Positions 33,205 to 44,957 are shown, counted from the first letter of the stretch. The stretch: DNA of 64,000 nt from Sceloporus undulatus (GCF_019175285.1 NC_056525.1:130893874-130957873); one strand, 5' to 3'. The notes: a model not told the origin generated them from the sequence alone. Made by a program: numbers and translations.

Positions 33205-34408
33205 ACACCAAACCATCTTAAATTGCCAGTCACTGAAAGGCCACCCCCACCCCCACCCCGGAATAAAATTGAAGGAGTTCTGTGTCCCTCCCATGCCTCT
33301 CCCATTCTTTAAGGCAGAGTTTGCAGTTCAGGACCAAATCTGAGTTTGTGTGCATGGTACTTCTTCACTACCAAGGAGGTGAGAAAAAGGACACAAAATT
33401 TCCCACCCCAAAAATGCCCTTGGGGAGCCTCGTATGCTAACTAAAGACATGTTTCCAGGATGGAAATTAGTGCCCAGTTGCCAGGGCCCTATTAAAACTT
33501 GGACAGGAGGAGGGGGAGCCAAAAAGATGCCAGAGCATCCATGCTTGGCTTCTTTGCCACCAATCCAGCCCTGCCGCTCCTGTTTGATGCTTTTCTTTTT
33601 CTTTGTTTGCTTGGCTCATATGGGCCAAGAAAGGCAGAAAGGGACCCTTACATGTGATGAATGCACATACCACTGCAATCTGGTATTGCTAGTTGGCTTC
33701 TTTGTGCAGGGGCCTAGTCAGGTTTCTCTGCCAAGTGGGCCTTGCTCTCCCTCTGAACTAGGGGAGAAGGTGGATGGATTTGGCTGAATTTTCTGTGCAG
33801 GTCTGCCACAGGAAAGATCCTTCCTTCCTCCCTCCCTCCTTCCCTCCCTTCTTTCCTTCCTTCCTTCATTCTTAGTTCTCTGGGTGCTTGCAGCTCTTTC
33901 CTCTTGGAAGGGTAACAACCAGTGCACTCTGAGGTGGGCTATTGTTGCCACCCCACAGCCTTTCTGAGTCGGGCGGAGCTGCTGGCTGGGCGGTAAAGAA
34001 AGTAGGTTTGCTTCCCTACCCGGCTAGCAAGCCACCAGACGCAGAAAACACCCCTTGGCATCAGCAGCCACTGGTGGAAGTGTGCTGCTTCTATCCCCAT
34101 GCAGCCTTTCCTGGTCTGGAGGAGTTGCTGCCTGGGTGGGAAAGGAAGACTTGCTTTCTTTCCCAGCTAGCAAAGCCACCTATAAGCACCCCTTTCTTCT
34201 AAGGTGTTCAGTCCACATACCCTTCACCCCATTAGTAATGCCCCTGAATAACTGTAGTATTTGGGTAAGGGCCTGTTGAAATTGAAATCCTGGTGTGTTT
34301 TCTTCCCTAATCTGTGTTTTCTCTAACAACATATGGCCATATATGGTTTTTGGATAAGCCCCTAGGAAGTTGATTGATAGTGACAAATTATGACTAACCA
34401 GTGTCCAG
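33205..34408. other. Intron 2 with a repeated 100-bp unit and a (TTCC)n run
   Basis: A pyrimidine run (TTCC/CCTC) lies at 33815-33870. Two diverged copies of a unit with CAGCCTTTC…GAG(C/T)TGCTG…CTAGCAAGCCACC occur at about 33956-34075 and 34102-34200, and a third at 32662-32760. The family is not known. Confidence 0.5.
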
Positions 34409-35450
34409 AATAATAATAATAATAAACCATTTATTTATATACCGCTTTTCCTGGAGATCAAAGCGGTTTACAGCAATTAAAATTATGACCGAAGCCATAA
34501 TACAATGTAAAAACAGTTAGAAATACAATTACAATCACAGTTACAATATTAACAATTCAATAAAATCATCTCAGAATAACACAGATAAAATTACTAGATA
34601 GGGGAGTACAATCTCAGAGAGAATTGGGAGGGTAGGCTTGTTGGAAGAGGTAGGTTTTTAATGCTCTTTTGAAGGCTTCCAATGACCCGCTGAGGCGGAT
34701 ATCTTCTGGGAGACCGTTCCAGAGAATGGGTGCCATAGCTGTATAAGCCCACTGCTGGGTTGTCACCAGTCTCACCTTAGGGTGTTCGAGTAATAGTTTC
34801 CCCGTAGTTCTAAGGGTGTGGGGCGGATTGTGTGGGGAGAGGCGTTCCCTCAAGTAACTCGGGCCCAAGCCATTTAGGGCTTTAAAGGTAATAACCAACA
34901 CTGTATTGGGACCGGAAGTGAATTGGCAGCCAGTGGAGAGATTTTAACACGGGTGTTATATGATCTGATCTAAATGTTCCTGTGATCAATCTGGCTGTAG
35001 CATTTTGAACCAATTGAAGCTTCCGAACCTGATACAAAGGTAGCCCCATGTAGAGCGCATTACAGAAATCCAAACGAGAGGTTACCAGTGCATGTACTAC
35101 AATTTCTAGGTCCCTTCGATCCAGACAGGGACGCAGCTGGCGTATCAGCCGAAGCTGGTACCAAGCATTCCTGGCCATCACATCTACTTGAGATGATAAC
35201 TGTAGAGATGGATCCAGAAGTACTCCCAAACTACGAACTTTGTCCTTTAGGGGAAGTGTAACCCCGTCCAGGACAGAATGACAAACTTCCCTACCTGGAT
35301 TCGAGGGACCAATCATGAGTACTGTACCTCTGTTTTCTCTGGATTCAGCCTGAGTTTGTTTTTCCTCATCCAGTGTTTGGGTTCCTTCTCTAGAAAGGTC
35401 ATAGTCTCCTAACCCAGGAATAGGAATGAATAGAATGTTTCCCATATTCA
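34409..35450 (-). mobile_element. L2-like LINE, RT C-terminal half and 3' end
   Basis: The minus-strand frame 35445-34882 reads KVRSLGVLLDPSLQLSSQ, then ALVTSRLDFCNALYMGLPL, LQLVQNATARLITG and SDHITPVLKSLHWLPI. Frame 34901-34614 continues with VITFKALNGLGPSYLRE and FKRALKTYLFQQAYPP. These are textbook L2-clade motifs downstream of the RT active site. A frameshift separates the frames near 34890. The 3' UTR ends at (AAT)n on the plus strand with TTTATTTATATACCGCTTTT. Confidence 0.9.
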
Positions 35451-35879
35451 GCCTGCATATTTAAGTTGGAGATTTGTTATTGTTTTTGTTATTTCAGGTT
35501 TTACTAGTAAAACCTTTGCCAGCAATGTATAGATCAGGAGTGTGTAACTTTAATAGGCCTTGGAGACCTGCTGCCCATCTGTGGAAGTTCAATGGCAAAC
35601 CACAACAGTCCTTTAAACCAACAGGAAAACAAAATATTAAAGCAGAAGATGGTGGGGTTCCACTAGGGAAGCTGCATGCACTGCCAGCTAACCTGGCCAC
35701 TGAGTGATGTGTGAAGCTGTTATCAGTCCAAGGGTTCCAGACAAATTTTGTTATTGCATCTTTGCATTACTTTGTCAGAATTTTCTGATTTGGGGTTTCT
35801 TATCTTCTTTTGTAACCCTGCCATGTTTTCTCACCATGTCTTCTGCCATTTTTTTACTACACAAAATAGCTGCACAAGT

Positions 35880-35880
<1 letters not shown>

Positions 35881-35929
<49 letters not shown>

Positions 35930-35930
35930 G
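35881..35930. repeat. (ATT)n microsatellite
   Basis: About 16 ATT units after ACAAGTTC, with no visible LINE body in front of them. Confidence 0.95.
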
Positions 35931-36006
35931 GTAACTCTAAGAGTTCTCCATATGGTAGAAGTCTGTTTTCTGTTTATGCTTCTTTTCATTTGAAGGTGTT
36001 TACTTA

Positions 36007-36907
36007 CGAGGGTCATTCAATAAATACTTAGCCTACAAAAGAAAAACGAAAATTTTGGAAAAGTGGCAATTTATTTTTCTCCATTTAAGCTCAATACACT
36101 TGGCCCAGTGATGCGCCAACTTTTTCAACCTGTCCGAAAAATACGTTTTTCTGAGGTCTGCAAAATAGGCCTCTGTGGCGGCGATGACCTCCTCATTTGA
36201 CCCAAATCTATTCCGGGCGAGCGACTTTTTCAGGTTTGGAAACAAAAAGAAGTCACAGGGGGCCAAATCTGGGGAATACAGTCAATGGGGCAGCAATTCG
36301 TAGCCCAATTCAACCAATTTGGCCATGACCGTGGAGGTGTGAGCCGGCGCGTTGTCGTGGTGGAACAGCACCCATCGCGCCGACAGCTTTCTCATGCCCA
36401 GTTCTTCATGTAAAATATGATGCACCATTCCTTCTGCAATTCCTACAGTCTCAGCTATCTCGCGAACCTTCAATCGGCGGTCTGCCAACACGAGATCATG
36501 GATTTTTTTTTACGTTTTCCTCCGTAGTAGCCGTTTTTGAGGCACCTGGGCGTGGCTCATCAAAAACCGACGTGCGGCCATGAACAAACTCGTTGAACCA
36601 ATTCTTGACGGTCGCCGTCGGAGGAGAAGAGTCACCGTACACAGCATCCAAGCGCTCTTTGATTTCGCTGCGCGTTTTCCCTTCCAAAAACAAGAATTGA
36701 ATCACCGAATGATATTGCTCTTTTTCCATTTTTGTAAAACCGACCAACACGCTCGCTTCCAAAGGCTATCAAAACAAAACAAATGAAGGGAATTGACTGA
36801 AACTTTGACAGTAGGCTTCTAAAAGAATGTACTGCACAATGGTAAAACTCTTTTGTAACAGCAGCACCATTGGGCGGTGAGGCTAAGTACTTGTTGAGTG
36901 ACCCTCA
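36007..36907 (-). mobile_element. mariner (Tc1/mariner) transposon with internal deletion
   Basis: CGAGGGTCATTCAATAAATA at the left is the inverted complement of the right end TTGTTGAGTGACCCTCA, and TA flanks each end. On the minus strand the transposase runs from MEASVLVGFTKMEKEQYHSV (36762) with a helix-turn-helix, through IKERLDAVYGD, VKNWFNEF, ADRRLKVREIAETVGI and MRKLSARWV, then jumps straight to LFHHDNAPAHTS and YSPDLAPCDFFLFPN. The stretch with the first catalytic aspartate (…DETW) is missing, while the second (HDNA) and third (PDLAPCD) remain. One frame change lies near 36495 and a stop near 36280. Intact ends mean it could have been moved by a transposase supplied in trans. Confidence 0.93.
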
Positions 36908-38494
36908 TATTCAGTGGAACAGTTCCCTATTCCTTTCTTCTCTGAAGTTGTTTTCTGTGTCTTATTACTCCAAGCTCCTGTGAAGGAGCTTCTGGAATTT
37001 GCCAGGAATTTCTGTAATTACAGCTGCATGTAAAGCCCTTTCACCTTTGCCTGCACTGATCTTTTCTAATCTGCAGTCGAGAAACTCAGTATGTTATCTG
37101 AGATGTAATGCGTTTCTTGGACCAACTTGAATTCCATTTACTGAACCCCCATCAGGTGATACTCAACCAACAGAAAGACTGCCTCTTGATTTAACAACAG
37201 GGAATGCTGTCTACTTTTCCTGGTGATATTATATCTCTGCTCATTCATTTCATCTCATACTGAAATATGTGTTTATTGTTGGCTCACAGTCCAGAGGCAA
37301 CTACAAGGAATCAGGAAGAAGGTTGAGATACAGATCTGACATTTATGTTTAATTTCACATGCAGTGAACTCAGTTCTCCAAGTGCTCCATCCTAGGAGGA
37401 ATTAGTAGGCTTGGGTAAACCAAAGATTTGGAGAAGTACAAAAGACTCTAGCACGAGAATCATTCCAAAAAAGGTTTGATGAACATACCCAGTGCCTGTG
37501 GAATGCTGGCTGGCTTGTAGAATTGGGGGGTGGGGAAGAGAAAACAACATGGGATGGGGAATGGAATTCAGTAGCCTGAGAAAGGACATGGCTGGCTGAA
37601 AAGATGTTTAGGGGCATCACTCCGCACTACTAAAACTTGTTGCAAGTCCCACATGTATTATTTTTAAATGAAAATATATTTTGTTTTCAAATACGAATTA
37701 CCAGATTTTATGGCCACCCGCCAATCATCCGTTGCATTCAGGCTTCATATGTGGAGAAGGGAAAGGAAAGGAGAGATAGGGAAAGAGAGAGAAAAAGAAA
37801 AGGACATGTAAAATAGTTATTCATTGATTTATGTAGTGTGATCCCCCCCCCAATTTTTCAGAAATAGCTATCACATACACAGGTCTTTATTCTGCCTATA
37901 ATTAAAGAAAGTTGTGCCCGCTTCCTTGAAATTTCCATTTCTAACTTTAATTTTGTATAACATTCCTTTTCATAAACTGGTAAAGTTAGATGATCTTCCA
38001 AAGACTGATATTGGGATATTCCTGGATTTCTAGTTTTACAAGATCTCCCATTTTGCAATTTTGTTTAGCCATGAGTGTGGCTCTGGCAAGCTAATTTGCC
38101 TTTCAAACCATGCTATGAATTAAGCAAGAGGTGAGGGAAAACAGCTTTGGCTCCATACCAGTCTAGATGTGAGCAAAGAGCTATTATACACACACACGCA
38201 CACACACACACACACACTTCTCCCCAAGGTGAGCAACAAGAGTCTGGATCTTCCTTTCCCTTTAAAGCCACTTCAGTTGGAGTCATAGAGAGATAGATCT
38301 GGGTGTACGGAAGTGAGAGGGAGAGAGATAGAGAAAAATCAAATAGGGGTGAGCAACAGAGGTGCAGAAGGACAGAACGGGGATAGTTGAGGGGGGATTC
38401 TTTCCCCAATATTTATTTCCAGATTCATGGATGGTGAACTGGAGTTGTAGGGAGTATTCACCAATACTCTTTAAGAAGAACGTGAGATGCTAAG
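36908..38494. other. Intron 2, unassigned
   Basis: Contains a GA-rich patch (37750-37805) and an (AC)n run (38191-38218). No exon or transposon recognised. Confidence 0.45.
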
Positions 38495-38496
38495 AA

Positions 38497-38532
<36 letters not shown>

Positions 38533-39415
38533 TTACTTCTATTTCCTGCCTCTCCCAATGCCTCGAGGTGGGATTACAACCATAAAACAACAATGTGATC
38601 TAAATTACATGCAGTAAAACAGTATATCACTTAAAAATACAATTCAAGACATCTAAAATACTCAATTACAGCCAGAAGTGGGATTTTCCCTTAAGTTCTT
38701 CACAGAAGATCGGGTGGGTAGGCTCGCCGAAAGAGATCCGTCTTAATAGGTCGCCCCCCCCGGGGGGGGGGGGGCTGGATAGAGCCCTTCAGTCCCATCT
38801 TGACCAGAAAATTATCCGTTCATGACTGGGCAGAGGTCTGAATTACCTCTGCCCACGGATTTTCCTGATCCATACTAAAGACCACATTGAGTGTATTACC
38901 CACACAATGTGTGGGACCTGAGACTAATTGGGACAGGACCATGATAATCATGGAACCCATGAACTTCCAAGCTGTACCTCTCAGATCTAATGAGTCGGAC
39001 TCGAAGGGGATGTTGATGTCTCTCAGGACAAGGAGCCTGGGAGACTCCAACACCAGCTCCGAGACCAATTGTGTCAGCTCAGCCAGGGAGTCTGTTACGC
39101 AACGGGGTGGATAGTAAACCAACAGAATCCCCAGACTGTCTGTAGCCTTCAAGATCAGGTAGATACACTTGATGTGCTCTGTTTTCCGGACCGGTTTCCT
39201 GGTCAGAGTGATGGTACTTTTATGGACTACGGCCACTCCTCCCCCTTGCCCACTTTCCCTAACCTGTTCCTTAACAGCATACCCAGCTGGGAGAGCTTTG
39301 ATCCAGGTCACACTACTGTCCTCTCCCAGCCAGGTTTCTGTAAGGCAAGGGAAATTGTATATTTCTCACCAGAAGTTTCTTTTCTCATCTGTGTATTAAC
39401 ACACATAGCCTGAAG
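38497..39415 (-). mobile_element. L2-like LINE endonuclease plus tail, internally deleted
   Basis: The minus-strand frame 39311-38820 reads GQGGGVAVVHKSTITLTRK, LVLESPRLLVLRDINIPFES and LVSGPTHCVGNTLNVVFSMD, which is the L2 apurinic-like endonuclease. The left side (38497-38740) is a 3' UTR with (AAT)n. The RT between them is missing, so this is an internal deletion or a rearranged copy. The join is near the C8G13 run at 38754-38774. Confidence 0.85.
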
Positions 39416-39751
39416 GCAGGTGTGTGAGAATCAAAAGTCCTCTGAAAACAAATACCATTATATGACCCTTATTGTCCCTCATCCGGTCAAGACCATCAAA
39501 ACAATGCTTCCTTCAATGGCTTTAATATCCATAGTAGAGCTTATGGGGAAAGTTTTTAATTTAGACAACTTCTGAGCCCTGGCCATGTTTAAATGAACAA
39601 ACTGTATTGAGCAGATTGATTTGAGAAATACGCTGAACGCTAATAGAATTTTCAAGTAATGTCATAATAGCCTCATGTCAGTTAATCCTTGTTAATAATT
39701 TAGCACTTGTTCTGCACTAACAGAATTTTCCAATATAGACTCGTGTAATAC

Positions 39752-39830
39752 TGTATATACTCATGTATAAGTTGACCTCATGTATTTACTTGTGTATTTT
39801 CATGTATAAGTCAATCTCCACTTCCTCCCG
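39752..39830. mobile_element. Family C MITE, left end
   Basis: TACTGTATATACTCATGTAT AAGTTGACC matches the 11265 left terminus. The segment CATGTATAAGTCAATC repeats the terminal word once more about 45 bp on. No right end was found. Confidence 0.55.
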
Positions 39831-40462
39831 TGCCTTGGCAGGAGATAAAAGGAGTTGCCTGGGTGGCTGGAGGGAACCAGCATACCAACAAATGAAACAA
39901 CAAATCCTTCCTGCTGCTGTCACCTCTTTGAGAGAGCTGCTGTCCGACTGTTGACCAGTTGGACCGGGAACAAAAAAATATATCTCTTATCAGTTTATTT
40001 GGGTGGATGTCAACAGTTATAGGACTGATGGCCAGCTGGTAGTGAGAGTGCTAACTGAAAGACCAGGGAGTAGTGAGAGAACAAACCAGAACCATCTGGT
40101 TGGCTACAAGGCACCTGGTGAGAGTAGGGCTGTGACAAACTAGCCCACAAAATAAGCCTATTGATTGAAAACCACACCCATTGACTAGTGGAGCTGTGTT
40201 GTCTTGTTATTGTCTGGTTTTAAACAGGATGACTAGGGAATTTTGGGTGTCAATGCAAGCTGTACAGAGCAGAAGGAAGTATGGTGATGGCAGGGTCACA
40301 TGCTCTCGTAGAGGAAGGGGAGAGAGAGATGTTTAATACCTTTCAGTCACCCTTGCCATCCTAGGGAACTTGTAGAGTGAGCCAGGCCATCCACAAAAAC
40401 TCACCTTGCTCATATGTAATGTCAGGCCAATTAAAAATAAATCATATATTATCTATCGTCCA
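39831..40462. other. Intron 2, holds the donor of a templated insertion
   Basis: Unassigned sequence. 40113-40186 (ACCTGGTGAGAG … CCCATTGACT) recurs, slightly diverged, at 40579-40651 inside the next MITE. Confidence 0.6.
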
Positions 40463-40733
40463 AAACACATTGCAGAAATATTCCAGTTTGAAACTGCTTT
40501 AACTGGCCTGGCTCAATGCTAGGGAATTCTGGGAACTGTACTTTTGTGAAAAGTTTAGCCTCCTCTGTCAGAGAGCTCACCTGATGAGAGTAGGGTTGTG
40601 CCAAACTAACCCACTAATAAGCCTATTGATTGAAAACCACACCCATTGACTGGCGCCACAATAAACTACAGTTCCCAGGATTCCCTAGCACTAAGCCAGG
40701 GCAAACTGGGTAATTTCTGTTGTGTGTTTTGGA
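40463..40733. mobile_element. Family B MITE carrying a 73-bp copied insert
   Basis: CCAAAACACATTGCAGAAAT and TTTCTGTTGTGTGTTTTGG bound the element. Compared with the copy at 30609, the word GAGCTC|TGGCGCC is opened by 40579-40651. That insert is about 88% alike to 40113-40186, which lies outside the element. Confidence 0.82.
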
Positions 40734-41379
40734 TCAAATACATTTATAGTCTCTGCCCTATGAGATCAACATAGATCCATCTATTAAGACCCAATAGCCT
40801 TTGCATAAAAGGCACAAAAAGAAGAAGAGGGCAAGGGATCCTGACAGTGCTCTCAGGTGCCACTACGACAAGAATCATCTTCTCTGCATCCAGTTGAACA
40901 AGAACCAACTGGGCAAGCTTAGAAAAGGGAACCTTTGACGTCTAGGAGTCCTGTGTTGCAGTGCTTTTTCTTTTAATTCTCTATCACTTTACATTTCTTT
41001 CTCTCTGAAATCCCTTAATTTTCTCTCATGTTCAAGCCTAATCAATTCAATTATTTCTTTTATTTGCCATGTTTCCCCAGTTTTCTAAGTGTCTAAGTTT
41101 TCAATTGTGGTTGTGCCTGTCATCTCCAGTCTCCTTATGCATTTCTTCCCCTTTTAGAACAAGGTTTTCCTAATTTGATTTTGCATTTTTGGGAACTGTA
41201 AGATCCATATTTCCTTACGTTTACTAACAGCTTTTTACATCAGGAAACACTTTTGTTGTGATCCTAGTCATTTTTCACTTTATACTTGTTACTTTATTAC
41301 TTTGGTAATTTAAAAAAAAAATTTTTTTTAATTTACCTGAAACTTTTATCCCAGAAACCACCTTACTGAGTTCAGAGTT

Positions 41380-41620
41380 CCTGTTAGCGTGTGGATTTTC
41401 ACTGTGTTCTTTTGGTAATTGTTGTATTGTTATATATTTTAATCATGTCTTATGTTAATTTTATAGTTTGGGAGGGAGGGTTGGGTCAGGGTTTTGTGGG
41501 TTTTATTGTTTTTTACATTGTGTTTGATATAAACTCTGCTGTTACCCGCCTCAATCCTGAAATGGAAGAGGCGGGCTATAAATAAATATTTTATTATTAT
41601 CATTATCATTATTATTATTT
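41380..41620 (+). mobile_element. L2-like LINE 3' UTR
   Basis: TTACCCGCCTCAATCCTGAA then GGCGGGCTATAAATAAATAT and (ATT)n form the L2 3' end. The upstream part (TTTTATTGTTTTTTACATTG) fits the same UTR. No ORF remains. Confidence 0.75.
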
Positions 41621-41871
41621 ATAATCCCCTACCTTAACTCAGCTATTCCATCCAGAATTTCATCTTAGTCTATATTTGAAATCACAGTAGGAGACATACT
41701 GTATTCACATACAAATGGTTTTGACATTTCTATATAGGGTGATGACTTCATATTCAGTCTGACATAAAGCTTCATATATGCAGTGCCTGGTTGTGTGTCA
41801 GAGTGAGAGAGAAAGAATGGATGAGTGAGTCAGTCTTCAAGTATTTGCTTTATCTATTTATCTCAGTGGTT

Positions 41872-41980
41872 CTCACCTTTGTGACCCCTTTACATCCACA
41901 TGCGGACATTTTCCCCCAACACCCCCACCCCACTTGATAATTAGTATCATGACATAAAAGTATTGTGTTCATTGCATTGC
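41872..41980. mobile_element. hAT (Charlie/MER5-like) end fragment
   Basis: CTCAGTGGTTCTCACCTTTG then GACCCCTTT matches the CAGTGGTTCTCAACCTTT termini of Charlie-type MITEs. No partner end was recognised. Confidence 0.5.
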
Positions 41981-42083
41981 TTGGCAAAAAAAGCGGCGAC
42001 TAAACTATAAAAAAAATATTATTTATTTATATTATTATGTTTTATGTGCTTTGTTGCTTATTTTCATTAAACCCTTCATGTCT

Positions 42084-42404
42084 ACTAGTGGTACCATCGG
42101 GCTTAAATACGAAATACCCAGGTTCACGAAATTTTCGGGCTATCCGAAAAAAATCCCCATAGGAAAACATTGTTTTCGGGTGTTTTACGAATGTTTTTTC
42201 GGGTTACGAACAAACACTTTTGGTGCTTTTGTCTGGCTCTTTTTTTCGCACGGACAAATCGAGGCTTTTCCCCATTAGCGCTTCTATCCGGCCCAATTAC
42301 GGCCTCTCACATTCCGTTACAGGCTTCTTCTTTGGTTACGACACGGCTGGCCCAAGGAACGATACTTCAATTTCGTTAACCCGAGGAATGGCACCATCTC
42401 TGTA
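42084..42404. mobile_element. Tigger-like MITE, diverged sister of 29436
   Basis: CTAGTGGTACCATCGGGCTT at the left and TTAACCCGAGGAATGGCACC at the right. TTTTCGGGTTACGAAC, GGCTTTTCCCCATTAGCG and GCTTCTTCTTTGGTTACGAC are the family words, with many indels compared with the 29436 copy. Confidence 0.75.
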
Positions 42405-42502
42405 TATTTATATTTTAACATTATTAAGGACATAGCTCTCCTCTTTCTCCTCCTCCCTCAGGCAGAGGCTCCAAGTGCCCTCCTTGCCTTTCTCTTCCCT
42501 TG

Positions 42503-42556
42503 TTTGTTATTGTGTGCCTTCAAGTCGTTTCCTTTTATGAGATCCTAAGGGACAGA
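42503..42556 (-). mobile_element. Sauria-type SINE fragment
   Basis: GTTATTGTGTGCCTTCAAGT then CGTTTCCTTTTATGAGATCC is the antisense 3' region of the tRNA-derived squamate SINE (GTGTGCCTTCAAGTCGTTTC). Confidence 0.65.
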
Positions 42557-43120
42557 AAAGATTTAGGAAGCACCCAGTAGAAGCGGAGGAGGGATCAGGG
42601 CCTCCAGATCTCACACTCCCCTTGCGACAACTCTTGCTCCTCTTCCTTCAGGTCCAGTTACAGTTTGAAAGCAAGTGATGTATCTAATTGAATGTCTCAA
42701 ATCAATAAATCTCAGCCATTCAGGATGGGTAACCTTTAGAAATACAATGAAGTAAAACCAATATAGTAATAGAATGCATGGGATTATAGCTACCACCCAG
42801 TTCCAGATTAGCACCAGTCATTAAAAAATCAGGCCTTCTGTACAGCACACTACATTTGCACAATCTCATAATGGGTATTGTGAATCTCCCTGATGGTCAC
42901 TGAGATTCTGCTTTTCCTCTCCAGACACACACATCTTTCACGGATGTTCACAAGTTTACATGTGTTCCCATGCTCCTGCCTTGCTACCTTACAGTGCTGT
43001 GCAGCATATGCTGTGCATGCAGAGAGCTACCATGATGATCGATGGCCAGGATTTGTCACCATTTATTGTGATACACTTCTAAAAGTGACTTACTACCAAT
43101 TATATTTTGCTCTCCTACAG

Positions 43121-43218
43121 TATGAATTCAAAAGCAACAAAAGTATAAAGAGAAGAAGGTTAATCTAATGGTGTCTATGAGATGGCGTAAAGGTGGTGCG
43201 GATGAAACAGAAGAAAAA
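43121..43218 (+). CDS. NOS1AP: NOS1AP-family adaptor, coding exon 3 (PTB domain), frame broken
   Basis: A canonical acceptor (TCTCCTACAG) precedes TAT GAA TTC, giving YEFK, exactly where exon 2 (…RRIR) should continue; a GTGGGT donor follows at 43219. The expected family sequence is YEFKAKNIKKKKVNLMVSVD then GVKV. Here YEFKSNKSIKRRR lies in frame 0, KVNLMVSM in the next frame and DGVKVV in the third, so two small indels are implied. The conserved words keep their order and spacing, so the exon identity is secure. Either the sequence carries base-level errors or the locus is damaged. The flanking noncoding sequence also looks indel-rich. Confidence 0.8.
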
Positions 43219-43499
43219 GTGGGTTCTGCAGTTCAGTCCATAGACCAATCTCTTTATATAACAGATCTATTAACAGATATCAGGTTATTTTTTTCTAGCT
43301 CTTTAACAAAAACCCATATACGGAAACGTGTATTTCTGAACCAATCCATTACTGAAGATGGTTTTGGAGCCTACAAAAGAGGCTGCCAGCTTCCTTCAGT
43401 GGTCCATTTCTCATTTTCTGCCATCTAGAAAAACTGCCAAACAGTGGCTGCTTGTGTAGGCCTTGTCTGGCCCTTTATAAGTTGCTTTGACACACTCTT

Positions 43500-44240
43500 A
43501 GTATTATTATTATTTATTTAAAGCGCTGTAAAATTACACAGTCGCTGTACATACAATCTTTTTAATTGGACGGTTCCCTGCCCTCAGGCTTACCATCTAA
43601 AAGACACGAACACAGAAGGAGAAGGGAGCGTGGTGGTGGGGGAAGGGCCCTGTCTCAGTAAGATAATACATATAAAATACATAGCAATAACAGGAAGGAA
43701 CTTATTCAATTAAAACAGAACACAAAAGAACATTCAAATAGCAAGTGACAATTATGCAATGCCTGGGAACGCTTCTCTCTGAACAGGATCTTGCGTCTCT
43801 ACCGTTTCCGTTTTGACAGCTGGTTAATAAGGAAGTGATGGGCTCTGTCGCGGGGGAGGAAGAAGGTTGTTCCAGGAGTGAGGGGCGCAGCAAGTGAAAA
43901 AGGGGCGAATCCGAGATGAGGCAGAAGGAAATCCTGGGCTGGGACAGCCGTACCTGACTACCAGCACATGGACGGGCCCTAGTGGGAAGGTGAGGGGGAA
44001 AATAAGGTCTGTATAAGTATGTGGAGGGCCAGCCCCTGGAGGGCTTTAAACGTCGACAGCAGGAGCTTGTACTGAATGTGGGAAATGACGTGAAAGCAGT
44101 GAAGGACAGTGAATTGGTATGCCAACACAGGAGAGATGTTGGTACTACTCTGATTGGGGAAAGAACACTCGTCCTGTGCAGGACTTTTACACAAACTTAT
44201 CCAGATTCGACAGAACTCATAGGTCCCATATCTTGACTTG
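43500..44240. repeat. Interspersed repeat with GCCCTCAGGCTTACCATCTA core
   Basis: (ATT)n then AAAGCGCTGTAAAATTACAC and TTCCCTGCCCTCAGGCTTAC parallels 23950. The right part (GTGGAGGGCCAGCCCCTGGA, GGGCTTTAAACGTCGACAGC, GAATTGGTATGCCA) resembles antisense LINE ORF text (…FKALQGLALHI). Probably a worn L2-like LINE; the family is not certain. Confidence 0.5.
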
Positions 44241-44957
44241 TGCCAATTTTTCCTAGTTCAGTCTTTTTCAACGTAATTGCTCTGTAAAAAACTGTTGTAT
44301 TGTAAAAGTTGTAAACACTCATCAATCCCTGCATCTAACTGATTGACTGCAGTCAATCTTCAATCTGCATAATGGAATAACAATTGATCCCCACATCAAT
44401 TGTCTCACCTTTCAGGTAACTATTTCGGGAGACATTGCCTTTAGCTACCAAAAAACTTCCTCAGAGGAAGGAGTTATAATTCAGTGGAAAAGGACACACT
44501 TTAATCCTTGGTATCTCCACATAAGTGAAGAAACCTCTAAGAGCCATTGACAATACTGGACTAGATAGATCACTGACCCTGACTTTTTATAAGAGAGGAA
44601 GTGAGGTTAAGGACGTTGTCTGAAAGAAGAGGTAACTCCTGATATATTAATAAATGATAGTTATGAGCCCACCTCTTGTACAACACAACCAGGGCGAGCG
44701 TACACATTAAAAACAATACAAGTCTCATCCCAAAATCCCCCTGCTAAAATACGTTAAACAGTTAACTTAATGAGCAGAGAGACACTGTAACTTCTCTCAG
44801 ATGACTAGGCCTTGTCTCTCCCTCTGGTTCACAAAGAAATCCAGCCACCCTCCTGAGTGACTTGTCAGAATGGCAGCATTCTACAATACGTTAACAGCAA
44901 CTTGCTGGACTTCTTTTTGATGTCAACTTCCTTTTAAGCCTAATCCTTATGGCTCAC
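44241..44957. other. Intron 3, unassigned
   Basis: No exon, tRNA or transposon recognised between the repeat and the CR1 copy. Confidence 0.4.

Noticed and set aside
34614-35445. Two minus-strand frames as a host RT-like gene
   Set aside because: L2 LINE motifs with an L2 3' UTR and (AAT)n end.
43168-43428. 86-aa frame MVSMRWRKGG as a separate small gene
   Set aside because: It starts inside NOS1AP exon 3 in a shifted frame and runs into the intron.
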